Origin: Anaspis maculata
Taxonomy: Eukaryota; Arthropoda; Insecta; Coleoptera; Scraptiidae
Direction of reading: 5' to 3'
Length of the DNA: 64,000 nt
Assembly (NCBI GenBank): GCA_949128115.1
Contig: OX421963.1
Span: 41,709,979 to 41,773,978, forward strand
Made by a program: the position numbers and the translations under genes. Below, one piece after another: positions 1-12,409 of this stretch. Within the stretch, counting starts at the first letter, position 1. Each line of letters opens with the position of its first letter. A model generated the notes under the pieces. That model did no database searches, had not been told where the DNA came from, and saw nothing but the letters and a program-made list of their open reading frames with translations.

Positions 1-1240
1 ACTCTGGCCTCGACTCTGGCGTAATCCTCGAACGATGAAGAGTGAGGGAGCTTCATAAGCAGAGGCGGCATTCTCCGTGGAACTGAACGATTTTGGCGTC
101 GACCTCAGCACTGCAACTTCTTCGAAACCACCATAACACTTCAACGGCACTGCCGGTCTTCGACGGTACATGAGCATTGAGCAGGTCGAAGTTTATGCCG
201 CTTTTCTTAACTTTTTTCCAAAACGAGATATGGCGGTGTATCGACGGTACAGCCTAACAGCCGTTGCTAACGTTCTTAATTTTGTTTGTTTTGTTTCCTG
301 GTTTCTCGATTTATGGAAACTTTGCTCTGATTTCGCTGGGCGAATTTGAGACCGTAACAGTGTCCATTACACGATGTCAACTGAACCCTTAATATTCGAT
401 TTTCGGGGCTTATTTCCTGGGAAGACTAAAGAGAAAATTCGGACCGTCACAAACTACAAACTCGGAAGTTTTAAAGGCTATCAAAAAGTTGTTGTGCATG
501 AACAGAAACAGTTTATCCTGCTGGAGGGCGCGAGAGTATGCCTAGCAGAATAATATACTTACCATACTTTGGTATCCCGAAATCAGATCTCGGGGATCGG
601 AACACGTCTCGTTAGAGGAAAGACAAACTGCATGCACATGCCGAATGCGAATGCGAGGAGCCCCCACTAGCTACAGCAGGGATTTCTTTGCATCCGGTAT
701 CATAAAGAAAACTCTTGAAAAAGTTCTCAATTTATACATGACACGTAGGTATTATGCACAGTATATTGATCTAAGAATTAGTTCAGTTTACTCTTCTGGT
801 CTAAATCGTCGAAACACGCTCCTGTAAATCCTGATCCAGACCTAATATAGGGCCAGCCGTAGTTGACTAGTTGCTCGAGGGTCTCTGGTTGGATCTTTCT
901 GGCCCTTGAGCGACAAATTAGGTCAGGCTGGGGAACAGGGGATCATCTAAAAAAAAACTATGTTTTCAAGGTTGAATCAAAATAAATTTCTTTCATGATA
1001 ATTATGATGAGCAATAATTATACCTGGCTTTCGACTGATGTTGTCAGTTCAAATCTAGTCTGTTTTCTTTTTAGGTTCAATTACAAAAAGTTTGGACTAT
1101 TGCACTCGGACCTGTGTGTCCCATCCTTTGGGGCAGATCGGACCACCATGCTTAACACAGAAAAAATGTAAACATGTTGTTGAATGCTGAATAAGCTATT
1201 TTATTCAAGGTAACAAAAAATACGAACAAGTACAAAACTC
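1..1240. other. No gene recognised
   Basis: Short open frames only, none with protein-like composition or recognisable motifs. No clear repeat structure is visible apart from ordinary AT-rich sequence. It may be intronic or intergenic host DNA. Confidence 0.4.
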
Positions 1241-1560
1241 AAGTATACAGGATGTCCCAGAAATGGTGCATAAAATCTTCAGTACGTTGCTGGGAATTCA
1301 TCATTGAGTCGGGGAAAAATAGTAGAACATTTTGTTGGCTTTTATTTATTAAGTTATCACCAAAAAACTAAAGGCTCAATTTTTTGGCAAACGTGCACGT
1401 GTTTACCCACATACGTACCGCTAGGTAGAATAAAATTGTTCCAATATAAACATGGTCTTCATAGAAACGGTCATTATCAGGGCCAATTTAGTCATTTCCT
1501 TGTCGGAAGGTACCGATCGCACCTCTTCGTAATTTCAACAACTTTCCCGCGTTTAGAAAA

Positions 1561-3316
1561 GGAACTCATAAAATTGCGTTCCTCCAAAATTAGTGGACGT
1601 GGTACAACCGAAATAGGGAACATAAGTTGCAAATGATGATAAAGGCAAACCACTTTGCAGGGTTACAGCTGAGACCTAAACAAACGATTTGACCCGCAGT
1701 GCTTTTCTTTTCGTCCCTTAGGATTTGAATAGCGCCCCTTTTTCAAAATGGTGGATATTACCTAGGGGCAGAAGGTATCTAATAGCCTGGTGACGTCCAG
1801 CTTAGTAGAAATATATGGGGCTATGTCTCAATCGGTTTCTTGGACATCAAACACTATTTGAAAAAATAGTGGAACAATGCCATCTACCGCAGGCAAATTT
1901 GGTGGAGGCGCCAAAAAGAATTTAGTACTGTCATAAAAAAATTGTTCTAACATTTTTATTTTTCAACGGATTTTAACACAAGACATCTCATTTTGTGAGA
2001 AAGTAAATTCTTCTTGTTACCTTATACTTCCATTGAGAAAAGACAGGAATGTTGAAAAAAAAGATAAAAAATAATTTGAAGAAGAGAATATTTTCAATAT
2101 ATTTTTATTTTTATGCAATTCGCCCTATTTGTGGACTTTGATGTGCTCTTTCTAAATTTGCACTATTCCGATTTATAATATCTTTGCAGCACGCGCCGCC
2201 ATATTGGAAAAATGATGTCTGAAAAGAAGTTTTTGACAATGTCTAAATTTTCGCCCTTGTGACATTTAAATGTTTATATACATGTGAAAGCACATTCGAT
2301 CCTCCACAGTCTGACATCTGAAGCAGCTCTGTGCGACCCGCGGTTCTTGAGCTAGACCTTCTGGAAGTATCAATTTTCAGCTCCAAAAGAATTAAAAATC
2401 GCCTCTTGGGGCTGTGCCAGGTCCACCAGTGTTCATCATTTGTGATGAATGACGACGCGTTATTGATGGGTAACTTGATTAAGACATAGTGGTGATCTAG
2501 TGGTGAAATCCGGTAGGCGCGGTCACTATTTAACACCAAAAATTGATACTTCCGGGAGCTTCAGCTCAAGAACCCCGACTCGCACAGATATGGTTCAAGT
2601 ATTAAATCGTGGAGAATTGAATGTACTCTCATACGTACATAAACATTTTATTCTCGCATCCATTGACATTTAGATATTGTCAAAATCTTCTTTCAGATAT
2701 CATTTTTCCAACACGGCGGGCCGCACTGCAAAGATATAAATCGGAAAAGTGCAAATTTAGAAAGGGCACGTCAAAATCTACAAATAAAACAATTTTCATG
2801 AAAAAAAAAATCTTTTATTTTAATTATTTTTTAATTTTTTCTTCATCTTCATAGTCTTCTTCCATGGAATGTATAAGACAACAAGAATAATTCACTGTTC
2901 TACAAAATGAGATGTCTTGTGTTGAAATCGGTTGAAAAATAAAAATGTTACAGCAATTTTCTTGTGACCGTACTTGATTCATTTTGGCGCCTCCACCAAA
3001 TTTGCCTGCGACAGATGTCAATGTTCCACCATTTTTTTAAATAGTGTTTGATGTCCCAGAACCCGATCGAGACATAGTTCCATATATTTCAACGAAGCTG
3101 GACATCACCAGGCTATTCAATACCTTCTGCCCCTAGATAAAATCCGCCATTCTGGAAAAGGGGCGCCACTCAAATCCTAAGGGACGAAAAGGAAAGCACT
3201 GCGGATCAAATCGCTTATTTAAGTTTAAGTTACGATCCTGCAAAGTGGTTTGCCTTAATCACCATTTGCAACTTGTTTTTTCCTACCACGTCCACTATAA
3301 GGGCTTATGAGAACTG
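1561..3316. repeat. Giant imperfect palindrome LIR1
   Basis: The left arm (about 1561-2395) reappears as its reverse complement in the right arm (about 2530-3316), with scattered substitutions and small indels and a spacer of roughly 130 bases. Diagnostic mirrored pieces: TAGTGGACGTGGTA near 1591 against TACCACGTCCACTA near 3283; GGTGGAGGCGCCA near 1902 against TGGCGCCTCCACC near 2984; GACATCTCATTTTG near 1982 against its complement near 2909. A TATACAGGATGTCCC motif stands alone at 1244-1258, about 300 bases outside the left arm. No transposase is encoded; the open frames inside are by-products of the palindrome. It could be a foldback transposon or an inverted duplication. The right end lies only about 40 bases from a Helentron-like element. 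Confidence 0.85.
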
Positions 3317-3459
3317 TCTCAAAAAGAATTTCATTTTCAAAAACGCCTTGACTTTTTAGCGCACTTCTCCAAACGGGAAGGCGCTTTTGTCCTCGCTTTG
3401 TCCGTCCGTCCGTCCGTCCGTCACAGCATCTAGTCCTAGACGAAAAGGTTTTTGCGATA

Positions 3460-4170
3460 AAATTTTACTCCATTGGGTAGCTCATGACCTTGTATCCCGA
3501 ACCAAGAAAAATCTCGACGAAATAATAATAAACAATGACAATAATAACAATTTAGTGTGACGCCGCATCGCCGTTGAATGCTGCATTTCAGAAGCCGGCC
3601 TGATCTCGAAAGTTATCACATGCGAGGAAGTACCCGATCTTATCATTTTACCATAATACATATGGGGAGTTATATTTAGAAGATGATTTGAACTTCATTT
3701 TAATGAAAATTTCACATCGGTGCGAGGTGCAGGCCAATAGTTATTAATTTTTGAAAATGACTCCGAAACTACGGCTTGGCCGCAAATGATTTATTCGTTG
3801 CTTGCTGGTGCTTGATATCCTTTCCTCCGAACAAAACGAAATTCAATACAGAAAATATTTCAACTCGAATGGGTAGCTCATGGCCTTGGTAAGCGAATCA
3901 AGAAAAATTTTGCCGAAATAATCATGAACAATTACAAAAATAACATTTTGGTGTAGGGCGGCTTCGCAGATCAAGTGCTGGCATTCGCGGTAAGATGTAG
4001 AAAGTTGCGATATGCAGGCAACTACAATTTCTTAATGAAATACATCACTGCATATACGGCATTATATTTAGAGAACAATTTGAACTTTCTTTTGACAAAA
4101 ACCTCACTTCGATCCGACCGTTAGGTCAATTGTTATCGATTTTTGAAAGCGGCCGCAAAGCCACGGCTCG
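3460..4170. repeat. Diverged direct duplication, about 395 bp offset
   Basis: Two diverged copies lie head to tail. Both carry GGGTAGCTCATG (near 3475 and 3872), an AATCAAGAAAAAT-like string, a run of AATAACA and GAACAA words, and a CACATCGGTGCGA / CACTTCGATCCGA region near their ends. It sits in the 5' half of the HINE and has no coding potential. Confidence 0.6.
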
Positions 4171-4465
4171 GCGCATATTACACGACCCTACAAATTTAAA
4201 ATCAGACGTGCCGAAATAGTAATTGACCATTTTTGAAATAGCCAATACTAGGTACCTGAAGGATAATGGCACTCAAATTACGAAACATGTTCGCTCAATA
4301 ACAAAAAAAAAAGTAGGTAGGTATCATGTGACAGGCTACCATTTTTTCGGTTTTTCGATAAAAAAGAAATGTTCCAATTCAAAGGTGAACCCGATATTCG
4401 TGTTCAGGAGGTCGAAATCAGTCGGAGAACATTTTTTTATATAAGTAACAGAATGACGCTAATTG

Positions 4466-4469
4466 GCCG

Positions 4470-4508
<39 letters not shown>

Positions 4509-4510
4509 CG
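4466..4510 (+). repeat. (TGTC)n microsatellite
   Basis: About ten consecutive TGTC/TGTCCG tetramers. The same position relative to the following module is occupied by TCTG/TCCG tetramers in the copies near 54030 and 59660, so it is part of the repeat family rather than an independent expansion. Confidence 0.9.
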
Positions 4511-4798
4511 AGTCCGTGCAGAAATTAAGACGCTGTACTCCTTCTCGAGAATTGAAACAAGAGCCTTGGAACTTTTTTCCGATTAATAGCTGATGTCCCC
4601 AAGGGTGGCCAATGGGCACTATTTTTGTTATCCATACATCGTTATCATTATTCTCAAAAAACAGAGATCTCCTGTGCACTTCGATGAAGTTGAACTTCTC
4701 CTCGGGAAATAAAGCTACAGCCCTTGAAGATTGAACTTTACCCGGTGGATAGCTTAGGTCCTCAAGGACCAAATAGGCAGGTTGGCTTTCATAATTCG

Positions 4799-5200
4799 GC
4801 CGCCATCTTGGCTGCCATATTGAAATTTTTTATTAGTGGAACGATTGTCATGAAACTTGAAACTTACCCTTGTCTAGTACGATCATTCTTATTTTCAAGC
4901 CAAATTTCATGATTGCCCCACCATCTTGGCCGCCATATTGAAATCTCTTATAAGTGGAAGGATTTTCATGAAACTTGGGAGTTACGCTTGTCTCGTACGA
5001 TCATCCCTATTTTCAAGCTGAGTTCCATAATTCTGCCGCCATCTTGGCCGCCATATTGAAATCTCTTGTTAGTGGAACGATTTTCATGAAACTTGGAACT
5101 TACCCTTGTCTAGTACGATCATTTTGATTTTCAAGCCGAATTTCATGATTCTGTCGATATTCTGGCCGCCATATTGGAATTTTTTGCCCAAGACGGTAGA
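4799..5200 (+). repeat. 118-bp tandem repeat array in HINE copy 1
   Basis: About three and a half units. Each has CCATCTTGGCCGCCATATTG, then TTAGTGGAACGATTTTCATG, then a CTTGTCTCGTACGATCATT-like string. CCATCTTGG starts at 4803, 4921 and 5039, giving a period of 118. Similar arrays lie at 54505-55010 and 60175-60530. Confidence 0.85.
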
Positions 5201-5320
5201 ACCCTAATCACTTAACATCTTGCGTTCACTAATCCTCCAAAAAGGAAGTGCGCTACTGAGCCTCATGCCCATGAGGCGTATTCGCTTGTTTACTTTCAAC
5301 TTGTTCTGAACTACTAACAC

Positions 5321-5525
5321 TCGAGAGAAGAATCCTTGCAAATTATGTGTGATTAACATCCGTCAGATGTTGCCCCCTGATGGCGTTTACACTCCTCTAA
5401 GTGAACCCACTTCATGCACTCACTTTTCCTCAAATACGAGTAGTGCCACACTCCCATCATCAAAGGAGTGTTCTGACGGATGTTAACACATTTGATTTGC
5501 AAGGATTCTTCTTTCGATTGATAGT
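5321..5525. repeat. Hairpin MITE-like element
   Basis: Imperfect inverted repeats of about 45-50 bases: AGAAGAATCCTTGCAAAT near 5327 mirrored near 5500-5517, and TAACATCCGTCAGA near 5356 mirrored near 5473. The spacer is about 100 bases and non-coding. Size and structure suit a MITE; no target duplication is evident. Confidence 0.7.
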
Positions 5526-5639
5526 CTAAAATATTTGAGCAAGTTGAAGGAAGGGAAGTTGTGGCGTTTTGAAAAATGAATTATATTCTGAAATACCCTT
5601 CACTTATGGAAGACTGATAAATAAACAGCTCAAACTACA

Positions 5640-6345
5640 ATAACACATACAAAATATAAAAAAAGAAAATCGTTCAAAATTTCCACCATGAGCATCCAAA
5701 CAAGCTTGTGCTGTGCGAATGATGTTGGCTTGAATTTTGACTCTTCGTAACGCATATTGACATCAACAGTCTGAACTGCGGCTTGATACCTGTTGATTAG
5801 GTCCTGCTTATTTTGAACAGGAGTTGTGTACACCAGAAAATGTATGTGCCTCCAGAGGAAAAAATCGAAGGGTGTTACATCTTGAGATCTTGGTGGCCAA
5901 GCAATGGGTCCATTACGTCCTATCCAGCGTTGCCCAAACTCTTGATCCAACCATGCCGGCACAGGTAAAGCGTTGTGTGCTGGACAGCTATCAAGTTGAA
6001 TCCACATATCTTGAATTCCTGAATCGCTTCCAAAGGGAGATTATCTAACAGGTCTTGCATTTAATTTTTAGAAAATGTAAAAATTTCTCTCTGTTCAATC
6101 GTGGTGGGTGGCAAAATCACAGGACCTAACAAATGATTTCCAAGAATTCCTGCCCACAAGTTGACGCTGAAACGTTGCTGATGACTCCTAACAAAGGCCC
6201 CATGGGAATTTTCTAATACGTAATGATGATAGTTTCTAGAATTGGAATATCCTCGGAAATATCCAATCCATCCCTGCTGAAATAAGCCTAGTCGGTCCAT
6301 AAAACTCGCGACGTAAAAGCGGATCATTCCTGTTGGCGTTCATAA
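5640..6345 (-). pseudogene. Mariner/IS630-superfamily transposase pseudogene
   Basis: Two reading frames on the minus strand together give a DDE transposase core. The first part (6327-6061) has MDRLGLF, NSRNYHHYVLENSHG and RFSVNLWAGILGNHLLGP. After an in-frame TAA near 6058 it continues as MQDLLDNLPLEAIQEF, then shifts frame near 6005 into MWIQLDSCPAH, AWLDQEFGQRWIGRNGPI and WPPRSQDVTPFDFFLW. The three catalytic-type acidic residues seem present (the D of FMDR, LDSCPAH and SQD), but the usual WTDE/TDEA motif is degraded. One stop, one frameshift and no clear N-terminal DNA-binding domain mean it cannot make transposase. Known role of the family: cut-and-paste transposition of its own element. 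Confidence 0.85.
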
Positions 6346-6597
6346 TACAGTTATAGTAGGTTCACTTCTACTGTGACTCTAGTTGGCTGGGCAAATTTTC
6401 TACTCTGGCATTGTAGGCTTGCCGCCTTTTTCACCTGGGGTGGAACTGGCTTCTCTGAAAGTGAAGTTATATTTCTTATCAAATTGATACTAAAAAAATT
6501 AAATGTCTTCCAGTCTTTCCACAACATTTTTATTGATGCAAGAAATTGCCGACTAGTTTCGCTAGACTTGCTAGCATCTACGGGGCTTTGTAAATAA

Positions 6598-8528
6598 TAA
6601 ACTGCTCAACAATGAAAGTGTTACAAAGCAAACATTTACCCACATTTTAACCGCTGTAACTTTTGATTGGCAACAACGATTCTGATTCTGTTTCAAGTAC
6701 TGAGGAGCCCAATCTTTTGGCCATCTTTCTTGTCAATATGGAATCCATAGAGCCTCTCATAAAATTTCTACAGGGTGATGAACAGAGTAATGCAAAATTG
6801 ATGAAAGTTCAACATACCCCCGTTTTCGTTGAATTTTTTTCAGGAGTATCAACACCAAATTTATGAAGAATGATGTGTTTCCTCGAAATGGTTTTCGAAT
6901 TTTCGGGATTCCAGTCGAAACAGCCAAAATGTGATTTTTTTATTGTGAATACTGTATATTATTCCTGTAGCGACGCAAAAACATTAGAACTTTTCATATC
7001 AAGATGACGCCACTTGGTAGGCTTGTTCACTAAACAATTCTGAGCAATTTGATTTGCAACACGTTCCTATTGTCTAGTGTAGGGATGAAGAAAAGCCCAA
7101 TTGGCAGCGTACTTTTTGGTACTACTCCCAAACTTCGGGTTTTTAGCATTGAAAAAAAGTTAATTTTCACTCTCTTTAGTCAACATGGAACTACGTCATT
7201 AGAATTGGAATTACTACATTTCCGCCATTTTGGATTTTTTTGCTTTTACGTTAAATTCAAAAACATAGGCATGTTTGGCATCATTTCTTGAAATGTTGGT
7301 CCCCTAAATGGAATTCTGTCAATAATATCTGTCTATCTGTTTGTTTACCTGTCTATCTTTTTCCGAAAAAATATTTATAGAATTTTTAACCCCACCCTTC
7401 TTCCTGAAATTCTCTGAGTGTTGAGTTCAATATTCTTGGCCTCTTAATTCTTTTCAATGCAGTCAACGTCATCCTGCAAAGCATCGGAAGAGATAATTTT
7501 CTGTGGAAAAAATGCCACCCAAATTTTACCCTTTCGCTCCCCCCACCTCATCTTAAAAATCTAAAATGGCAATACCTACTTTGTGATACATCAAATTGAA
7601 GGAAAATGAACTCTCTCCATGAACAAAATTTTTTCAAATTTTTTAAAACCCCCATTTCCATCAACAAACACCCCAAATGTCTAATTTATTTGGAGAAGGG
7701 TTGAAAATTTCAAAAAAATTGTTTTCGGAAGAAGAATTCAATTCCTTCCAATTTGATGTATCACAAAGGGTCAATTTGGGCAGCACTTTTTCCACCTAAA
7801 ATTCTTTTCTTCGATGTTTTCTATGATGACACTGACTAAATTTAAAACAATTGAGAGGTCCAGAATCAAAAATAAGACAGTCAGAGAATTTTTAGGGCGA
7901 AGGAAGGTGGGGTTAAAATTTTTGTAAATATTTTTTTCAGAAACAAGATTTAATTCTTTTCAATTTGATGTATCGCAAGGTGAGTCATGTCATTTGAAAT
8001 TTCAAAGTTGGGGTGAGTGGGGGCGGGGGGGCTCAAGATAGAAATTTGCCAATTTATGTTTTAGATGTCCCCTTTGTTGATATAAAAATCGACCTGTTTT
8101 TGCTCGAAAAAATATTCTCTAGGAATCGGGAGTTATTGCAGGTGGATAGTTTTCAAATGATCACCCGGTGCAGTATTCACAATAAAAAATCACATTTTGG
8201 CTGTTTCGACTGGAATCCCGAAAATTCAAAAACCGTTTCGAGGGAACACATCATTTTTCATAAATTTGGTGAAGATACTCCCAAAAAAATTTTTTTGCGA
8301 AAACGGGGGTATGTTGAACTTTCATCAATTTTGCACTGCTCTGTTCATCACCCTGTAAAAAATTTATGGAAAGCTTTATGTATTTTATATTGACAAGAAA
8401 GATGGCCAAAAGATTGGGCTATTCAGTACTTGAAACAAAATCAGAATCATATGTGCCAATCAAAAGTTATAGCGGTTCAAAATTGGGTGAGTTTTTGCTT
8501 TGTAACACTTTCATTGTTGAGCAGTTTA
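6598..8528. repeat. Giant imperfect palindrome LIR2
   Basis: Arms of about 0.95 kb centred near 7.6 kb. Mirrored pieces: AACTGCTCAACAATGAAAGT (6600) against its complement (8508-8527); TACAGGGTGATGAACAG (6769) against its complement ending 8357; TTCGGGATTCCAGTCGAAAC (6903) against GTTTCGACTGGAATCCCG (8203); GATACATCAAATTGAA near 7585 against TTCAATTTGATGTATC near 7950. The motif TACAGGGTG lies inside both arms at mirrored places, with a further 170 bases of mirror outside it. A single CACCCTGTATTG stands at 8948, about 420 bases beyond the right arm. Internal open frames are palindrome by-products. Confidence 0.85.
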
Positions 8529-9281
8529 GGTACAATAAACATTATGCTATAAATAAATTTTGAATGGTTTATTTGAAATCGGGAAAGTTCCTACCCAGAT
8601 AATAAAAATTGTGAACGTCAAAATGGACCAAATCAATGACAAGGGGATAGGTGACAATTCAGAATTTTCACAGGTCTTTAGGTATTGATTGGGGTGCCTA
8701 GATATTGTGTTTTTCGGAAAAAAATCTTTCGCTTTCAAGGATAATTTTGAGAGTTTGTGTACCGAGTAAGTCGCCTGCCTGTTCGTTAAAGCAAATTGCA
8801 TTTGCATTTGATTTTAATTTCAAATTCTAAAATTCGAAGGGTCTCGAAAAGTATTATTCTTTTATGGTAGGGTAGGAGTTCTCAAAATGTAGAAATTTTG
8901 TGTCAAGATCAGACATTCTTCTTTATCAAAGCTAGTATTTCTGTACACCCTGTATTGTATTATAATTTTTGGACGTTTGCTGTCATAAACTACGAGCGTT
9001 GAGTAATAACTAATTGTAATTTATAGTTGAAACTTAGTTTATTCCGTCATATTCAGATGTGCGAGGTGTACCTGCCTGCTACCCGTATCTAATTAGGCAT
9101 ATCTACGTGCACTTACTATAATAGTTGATGTTACTGAATGTAATTAATTATTAGTCTTGATCCCCTCGTTTCATGATAATTGAAACAACACAAATACCTC
9201 TTGCCTCCAAAACCAGTAACCACACATGTGCTCTTGCGTTCCTAGGTAGGTACCTAGAGACTGAAATCGGTTATGAATAGA

Positions 9282-9316
<35 letters not shown>

Positions 9317-9617
9317 GTATATTTATTCGGTTAACGAATATTTTGTTTACTACAGAGTTACCTATCTTGAGTGGATTCTAAACTCTGCACATTACGATAC
9401 GAGTCATCAATACTCTATACAGGTTGTTCCAGTCTTCATAAACATCACTTTTCTCTTGCGCCCTTGCCGTTCGGCATAAAATGAAGAAAACCAAAACAAG
9501 GACTTCATGGTTTGAAAATATCTACAAACGAGGATATCTTTTGCAGATACGAGCCGTAGGCAGATGCGAGCCGTAGACGAGTGTTTCAATTTATAGTACA
9601 AGAAAGATAGATTTCAA
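8529..9617. other. Unassigned spacer with (ATT)n
   Basis: No gene recognised. It holds CACCCTGTATTG at 8948, an ATT microsatellite at about 9281-9315 followed by a GTATATTTATTCGG stretch, and TATACAGGTTGTTCC at 9416-9430, which stands about 190 bases outside palindrome LIR3. Confidence 0.5.
9281..9316 (+). repeat. (ATT)n microsatellite
   Basis: About eleven uninterrupted ATT triplets. On the other strand it reads as an AAT tail after TTAACCGAATAAATATACT, which would suit the 3' tail of a LINE, but no LINE coding sequence is adjacent. Confidence 0.9.
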
Positions 9618-11212
9618 CCTCGGGAAAAATATGGACGTCCTGAAAATTTGATATCTTGTTCAGAATTGAGTGCTCTACAACATCCAAAATCGCCAAAAAT
9701 CGCACTCAGGGGTTTTAAGTTATTGGAGGGGGGGTAAAAAATTGCAGCTTAACATGGAGGGGATCGAACCTGTCAATCCATTGGATGCAAATCATTATAG
9801 TTCGACGTATCATATCCCGTTGATACCATTCCGGCACAAAAAGTGCCATCATTGTTGAAGGGGAGTAGTGGGGGGGGGCGAAGCTCTGCTAGGTGGTCCA
9901 TTTTGTTTTTCTGGCCATGTAGAACCGATCACGACAAGTTTGGTATCTTTTCCGACTAAATTCAATCTCCTGAACTCGTATCCGATGTGTAAATTCGGAT
10001 GAAAACAAGTTTGGACAAGTCAACTTGAGAAAACTTGTTTTTTCTTTGACAGTTTTGACGAATTTTTTTTTTCACTGTTGGAGGTGTTCATTTTCAGAAA
10101 ATTTTCAGGGACCAATTAATTGAAGTGTATTCTTCTCAAAAATCATCCAGTCGATGTATAGTTTTGTTTCTCAAGTTGAAAAAATTGATTTGAACCTGAG
10201 CCGGCGCGGCGCGTCGTCTACTACTAACCAGAACACTACAGCATGCACCTCTTAATGAAAACACCTCAATCTGTTTAAGAAATAACAACTCATCTTTGAA
10301 AATTGCAGGATCTGTGCAGATTTGAATTCCCTATAACATGAACAAGATCGCCTTGAATCGCAATGCAGGATTTTGAGTTATTCGAGGAGGAGGATAACAT
10401 TTTGGCAAGATTCATACTCTATGAACTGTTACCGCTCCCCTCAAATAACTCAAAACCTGCAGTGCGATTTATGGCGATTTTGTTCATGTTATAGGGAATT
10501 CAATTCTGCACAGATCCTACAATTTTCAAAGAGGAGTTTTTATATTTCTTCAATAGTTTGAGGTGTTTTCATTAAAAGGTGCATGCTGTAGTGTTCTGGT
10601 CAGTAGTAGACGACGCGCCGCGCCGGCTCAAGTTCAAATCAATTTTTTAAACTCGAGAAACAAAATTATACATCGAGTGGATGATTTTTGTGAAGAATAC
10701 ACTTCAATTCAATGACCCCTAAAAATTTTTCGAAAATGAACACCTCTAATAGTGAAAAAAAAAATCGTCAAAATTGTCGAAGAAAAAACAAGTTTTTCCA
10801 AGCTAACTTGTCCAAACTTGTTTTCATCTGAATTAACACATCGGATTCGAGTTCAGGAGATTAAATATAGTCGGAAAAGATACCAAACTTGTCGTGATCG
10901 GTTCTACATGGCCAAAAAAACAAAATGAACCACCTGGCAGAGCTTCGCCTCCCCACGACCCCCCTTTATCAATGATCGACACTTTTTGTGCCAAAATGGT
11001 ATCAGCGGGATATGATGCGTCGAATCGTAACGTATTTGCTTTCAATGGATTGACAGGTTTCATCCCCTCCATTTTAGGTTGCATTTTTATACCCCCTCCT
11101 CCAATAACTCAAAACCCCCGGGTGCGATTTCTGTCGATTTCGGATATGTTGTAGAGCAGTCAATTCTGAACATGATATCAAATTTTCATGACGTCCATAT
11201 TTATTCCGAGGT
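9618..11212. repeat. Giant imperfect palindrome LIR3
   Basis: Arms of nearly 0.8 kb with their centre near 10.41 kb. Mirrored pieces: CACTCAGGGGTTTTAAGTTA (9704) against its near complement around 11106; CGATCACGACAAGTTTGGTA (9929) against its complement around 10880; GCCGGCGCGGCGCGTCGTCT (10201) against AGACGACGCGCCGCGCCGGC (10608). The 20-base GC-rich piece is perfect. The same family occurs as LIR5 at 28.9-31.1 kb. TATACAGGTTGTTCC lies outside the left arm at 9416. Frames inside are short and not protein-like. Confidence 0.88.
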
Positions 11213-11927
11213 TTTGCCGATTTTTTCTCTTTTTCCTGTACTATTATTCGAATGAGTATCAGCCATTACACGAGAGTAGAATACTATGCTTTTATCTACG
11301 ACAACTCTAGAAGCCCATTGATTGATCTTCTTGCATGAACCTCCAGCACAACGTAATGGATTCGAAAATCGTAAATGCAAAAAGTAAAACAGGGAGTGCG
11401 GGTAAGGAGAATTGAAGTGTTGATAAAATAAGCCGCATTTCTTTGCCATATCAGCCCCAGAACGCCGCACCGTCTCTTTAGTCCCAACAATGGTCCCTGT
11501 CTCTTGTCGATGTCGAATGTGCATAAAAGTGAGGTTATATGTTCGCCGGTACGTGAAACTGTTATCAACTTTTCTTCAAGAACCCATTCCAGTGCTCTGG
11601 AATGCTCGGGCACTAAAATATACTGGAAGCACGTTCTCAGAAAACGAATATTAGTTTTGCTGTGCTTTTGCCAATCCATAAACGATCTAAAAACTGTTTC
11701 GTATTTTTCCTGGCAAAAGGTCCACGGATGTTGGAAGCCGCGCTTCTGGTGGGGCGGCATACATTTTTCTTCACAAACACTTCCAGAAATCATTTCGATG
11801 CACAGCAATGTGCGAATTCAGTACCTATTATTTGTAAAATAACCTAAATACAGACGTCGTCTTTCAAATTTCAAACTAGTTCGCTAAAAACGTTTTCGTT
11901 GTCGGTAATGCATCGGTTCCGGCCGTT
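11213..11927 (-). other. Coding-like stretch of unknown nature
   Basis: A 170-codon open frame on the minus strand (11808-11296) overlaps a 107-codon frame (11524-11201) and an opposite-strand frame. The minus products contain EHSRALEWVLEEKL and VRRSGADMAKKCGLFYQH. I do not recognise a family. The abutment to palindrome LIR3 and the overlapping frames suggest transposon-derived sequence, or a chance open stretch in less AT-rich DNA. A real exon cannot be excluded. Confidence 0.2.
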
Positions 11928-12112
11928 TTGAGCGTATACGTTCAGGGAAAATTCACCTCACTTGCCACCCGCTCTAGGGCTGTTTCTAGGTCGCGCGAGG
12001 GCATTTCTAGTCGCAAGAGGCGAGGGAAAAACGTTACCAGCGGGAGACGCGGTCAGTTTCTTGAAGACATGTGTGTGCGTGTCCTTGGTGCCCGTGCGTG
12101 CGTTTTTGTAAG
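11928..12112 (+). other. Possible 5' exon ending in a donor-like site
   Basis: A locally GC-richer, arginine-coding open stretch (AVSRSREGISSRKRRGKN) runs from 11928 and meets TTTTT|GTAAGTAAATAT at about 12109, a strong donor consensus. No homology is recognised and no partner exon can be pointed to. It could equally be chance. Confidence 0.15.
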
Positions 12113-12278
12113 TAAATATATTGAGTTTTGCTATATTTTTAATTACTTGTGTATCCGCTCGTCGCCTTTTTTTGAACATTTGGATTGATTTGCCAAGTCA
12201 CTGCTGTATTCAACTGAAAGCGCGGTTTCATCACCCTCTCATTTCAAGTAGGTACGCGTTCTTTCTTTTGTGGGCTAT

Positions 12279-12409
12279 TGGGTAGTATTAATAAAAAATC
12301 AGCATAAGCATTTGCTTAGGTTTTTGAGGAGTTGCTAAGCAGACTTTCCCTAGCAACGCCTATGAAATTCAAGCAAATGCTTATTCTTATTTTTTATCAA
12401 TACTACCCA
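12279..12409. repeat. 131-bp MITE with TGGGTAGTATT ends
   Basis: The ends TGGGTAGTATT and AATACTACCCA are perfect inverted repeats. The mirror continues through ATAAAAAAT and ATAAGCATTTGCTT, and partly through TAGCAACTCC-like sequence, so almost the whole element folds into one hairpin. It is non-coding. No certain target duplication is visible. Confidence 0.8.

Larger units (their letters stand above)
3358..5288 (+). mobile_element. Helentron-like non-autonomous element (HINE), copy 1
   Basis: The 5' end reads TTTTT then AGCGCACTTCTCC. The 3' region carries the inverted partner GGAAGTGCGCT (5243-5253), then a perfect six-base-pair hairpin CCTCAT-GCCC-ATGAGG (5260-5275), and ends in GTATTCGCTTG followed by TT. 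Asymmetric terminal inverted repeats with the right repeat inside a 3' hairpin, and insertion between T residues, are the known architecture of Helentrons (Helitron2) and their HINEs. It has no Rep/helicase coding. Inside are a duplicated module (3460-4170), a TGTC microsatellite and a 118-bp tandem array. From about 4440 on it matches the other copies at 54.0 and 59.6 kb, so this copy may be a mosaic of two elements. Confidence 0.7.

Noticed and set aside
4466..4510. Independent microsatellite locus of interest
   Set aside because: It is a constant part of the HINE family, found at the same place in other copies.
11296..11808. 170-codon minus-strand frame as a confident gene
   Set aside because: Frames overlap on both strands, no family is recognised and no splice or start context supports it; kept only as a low-confidence stretch.
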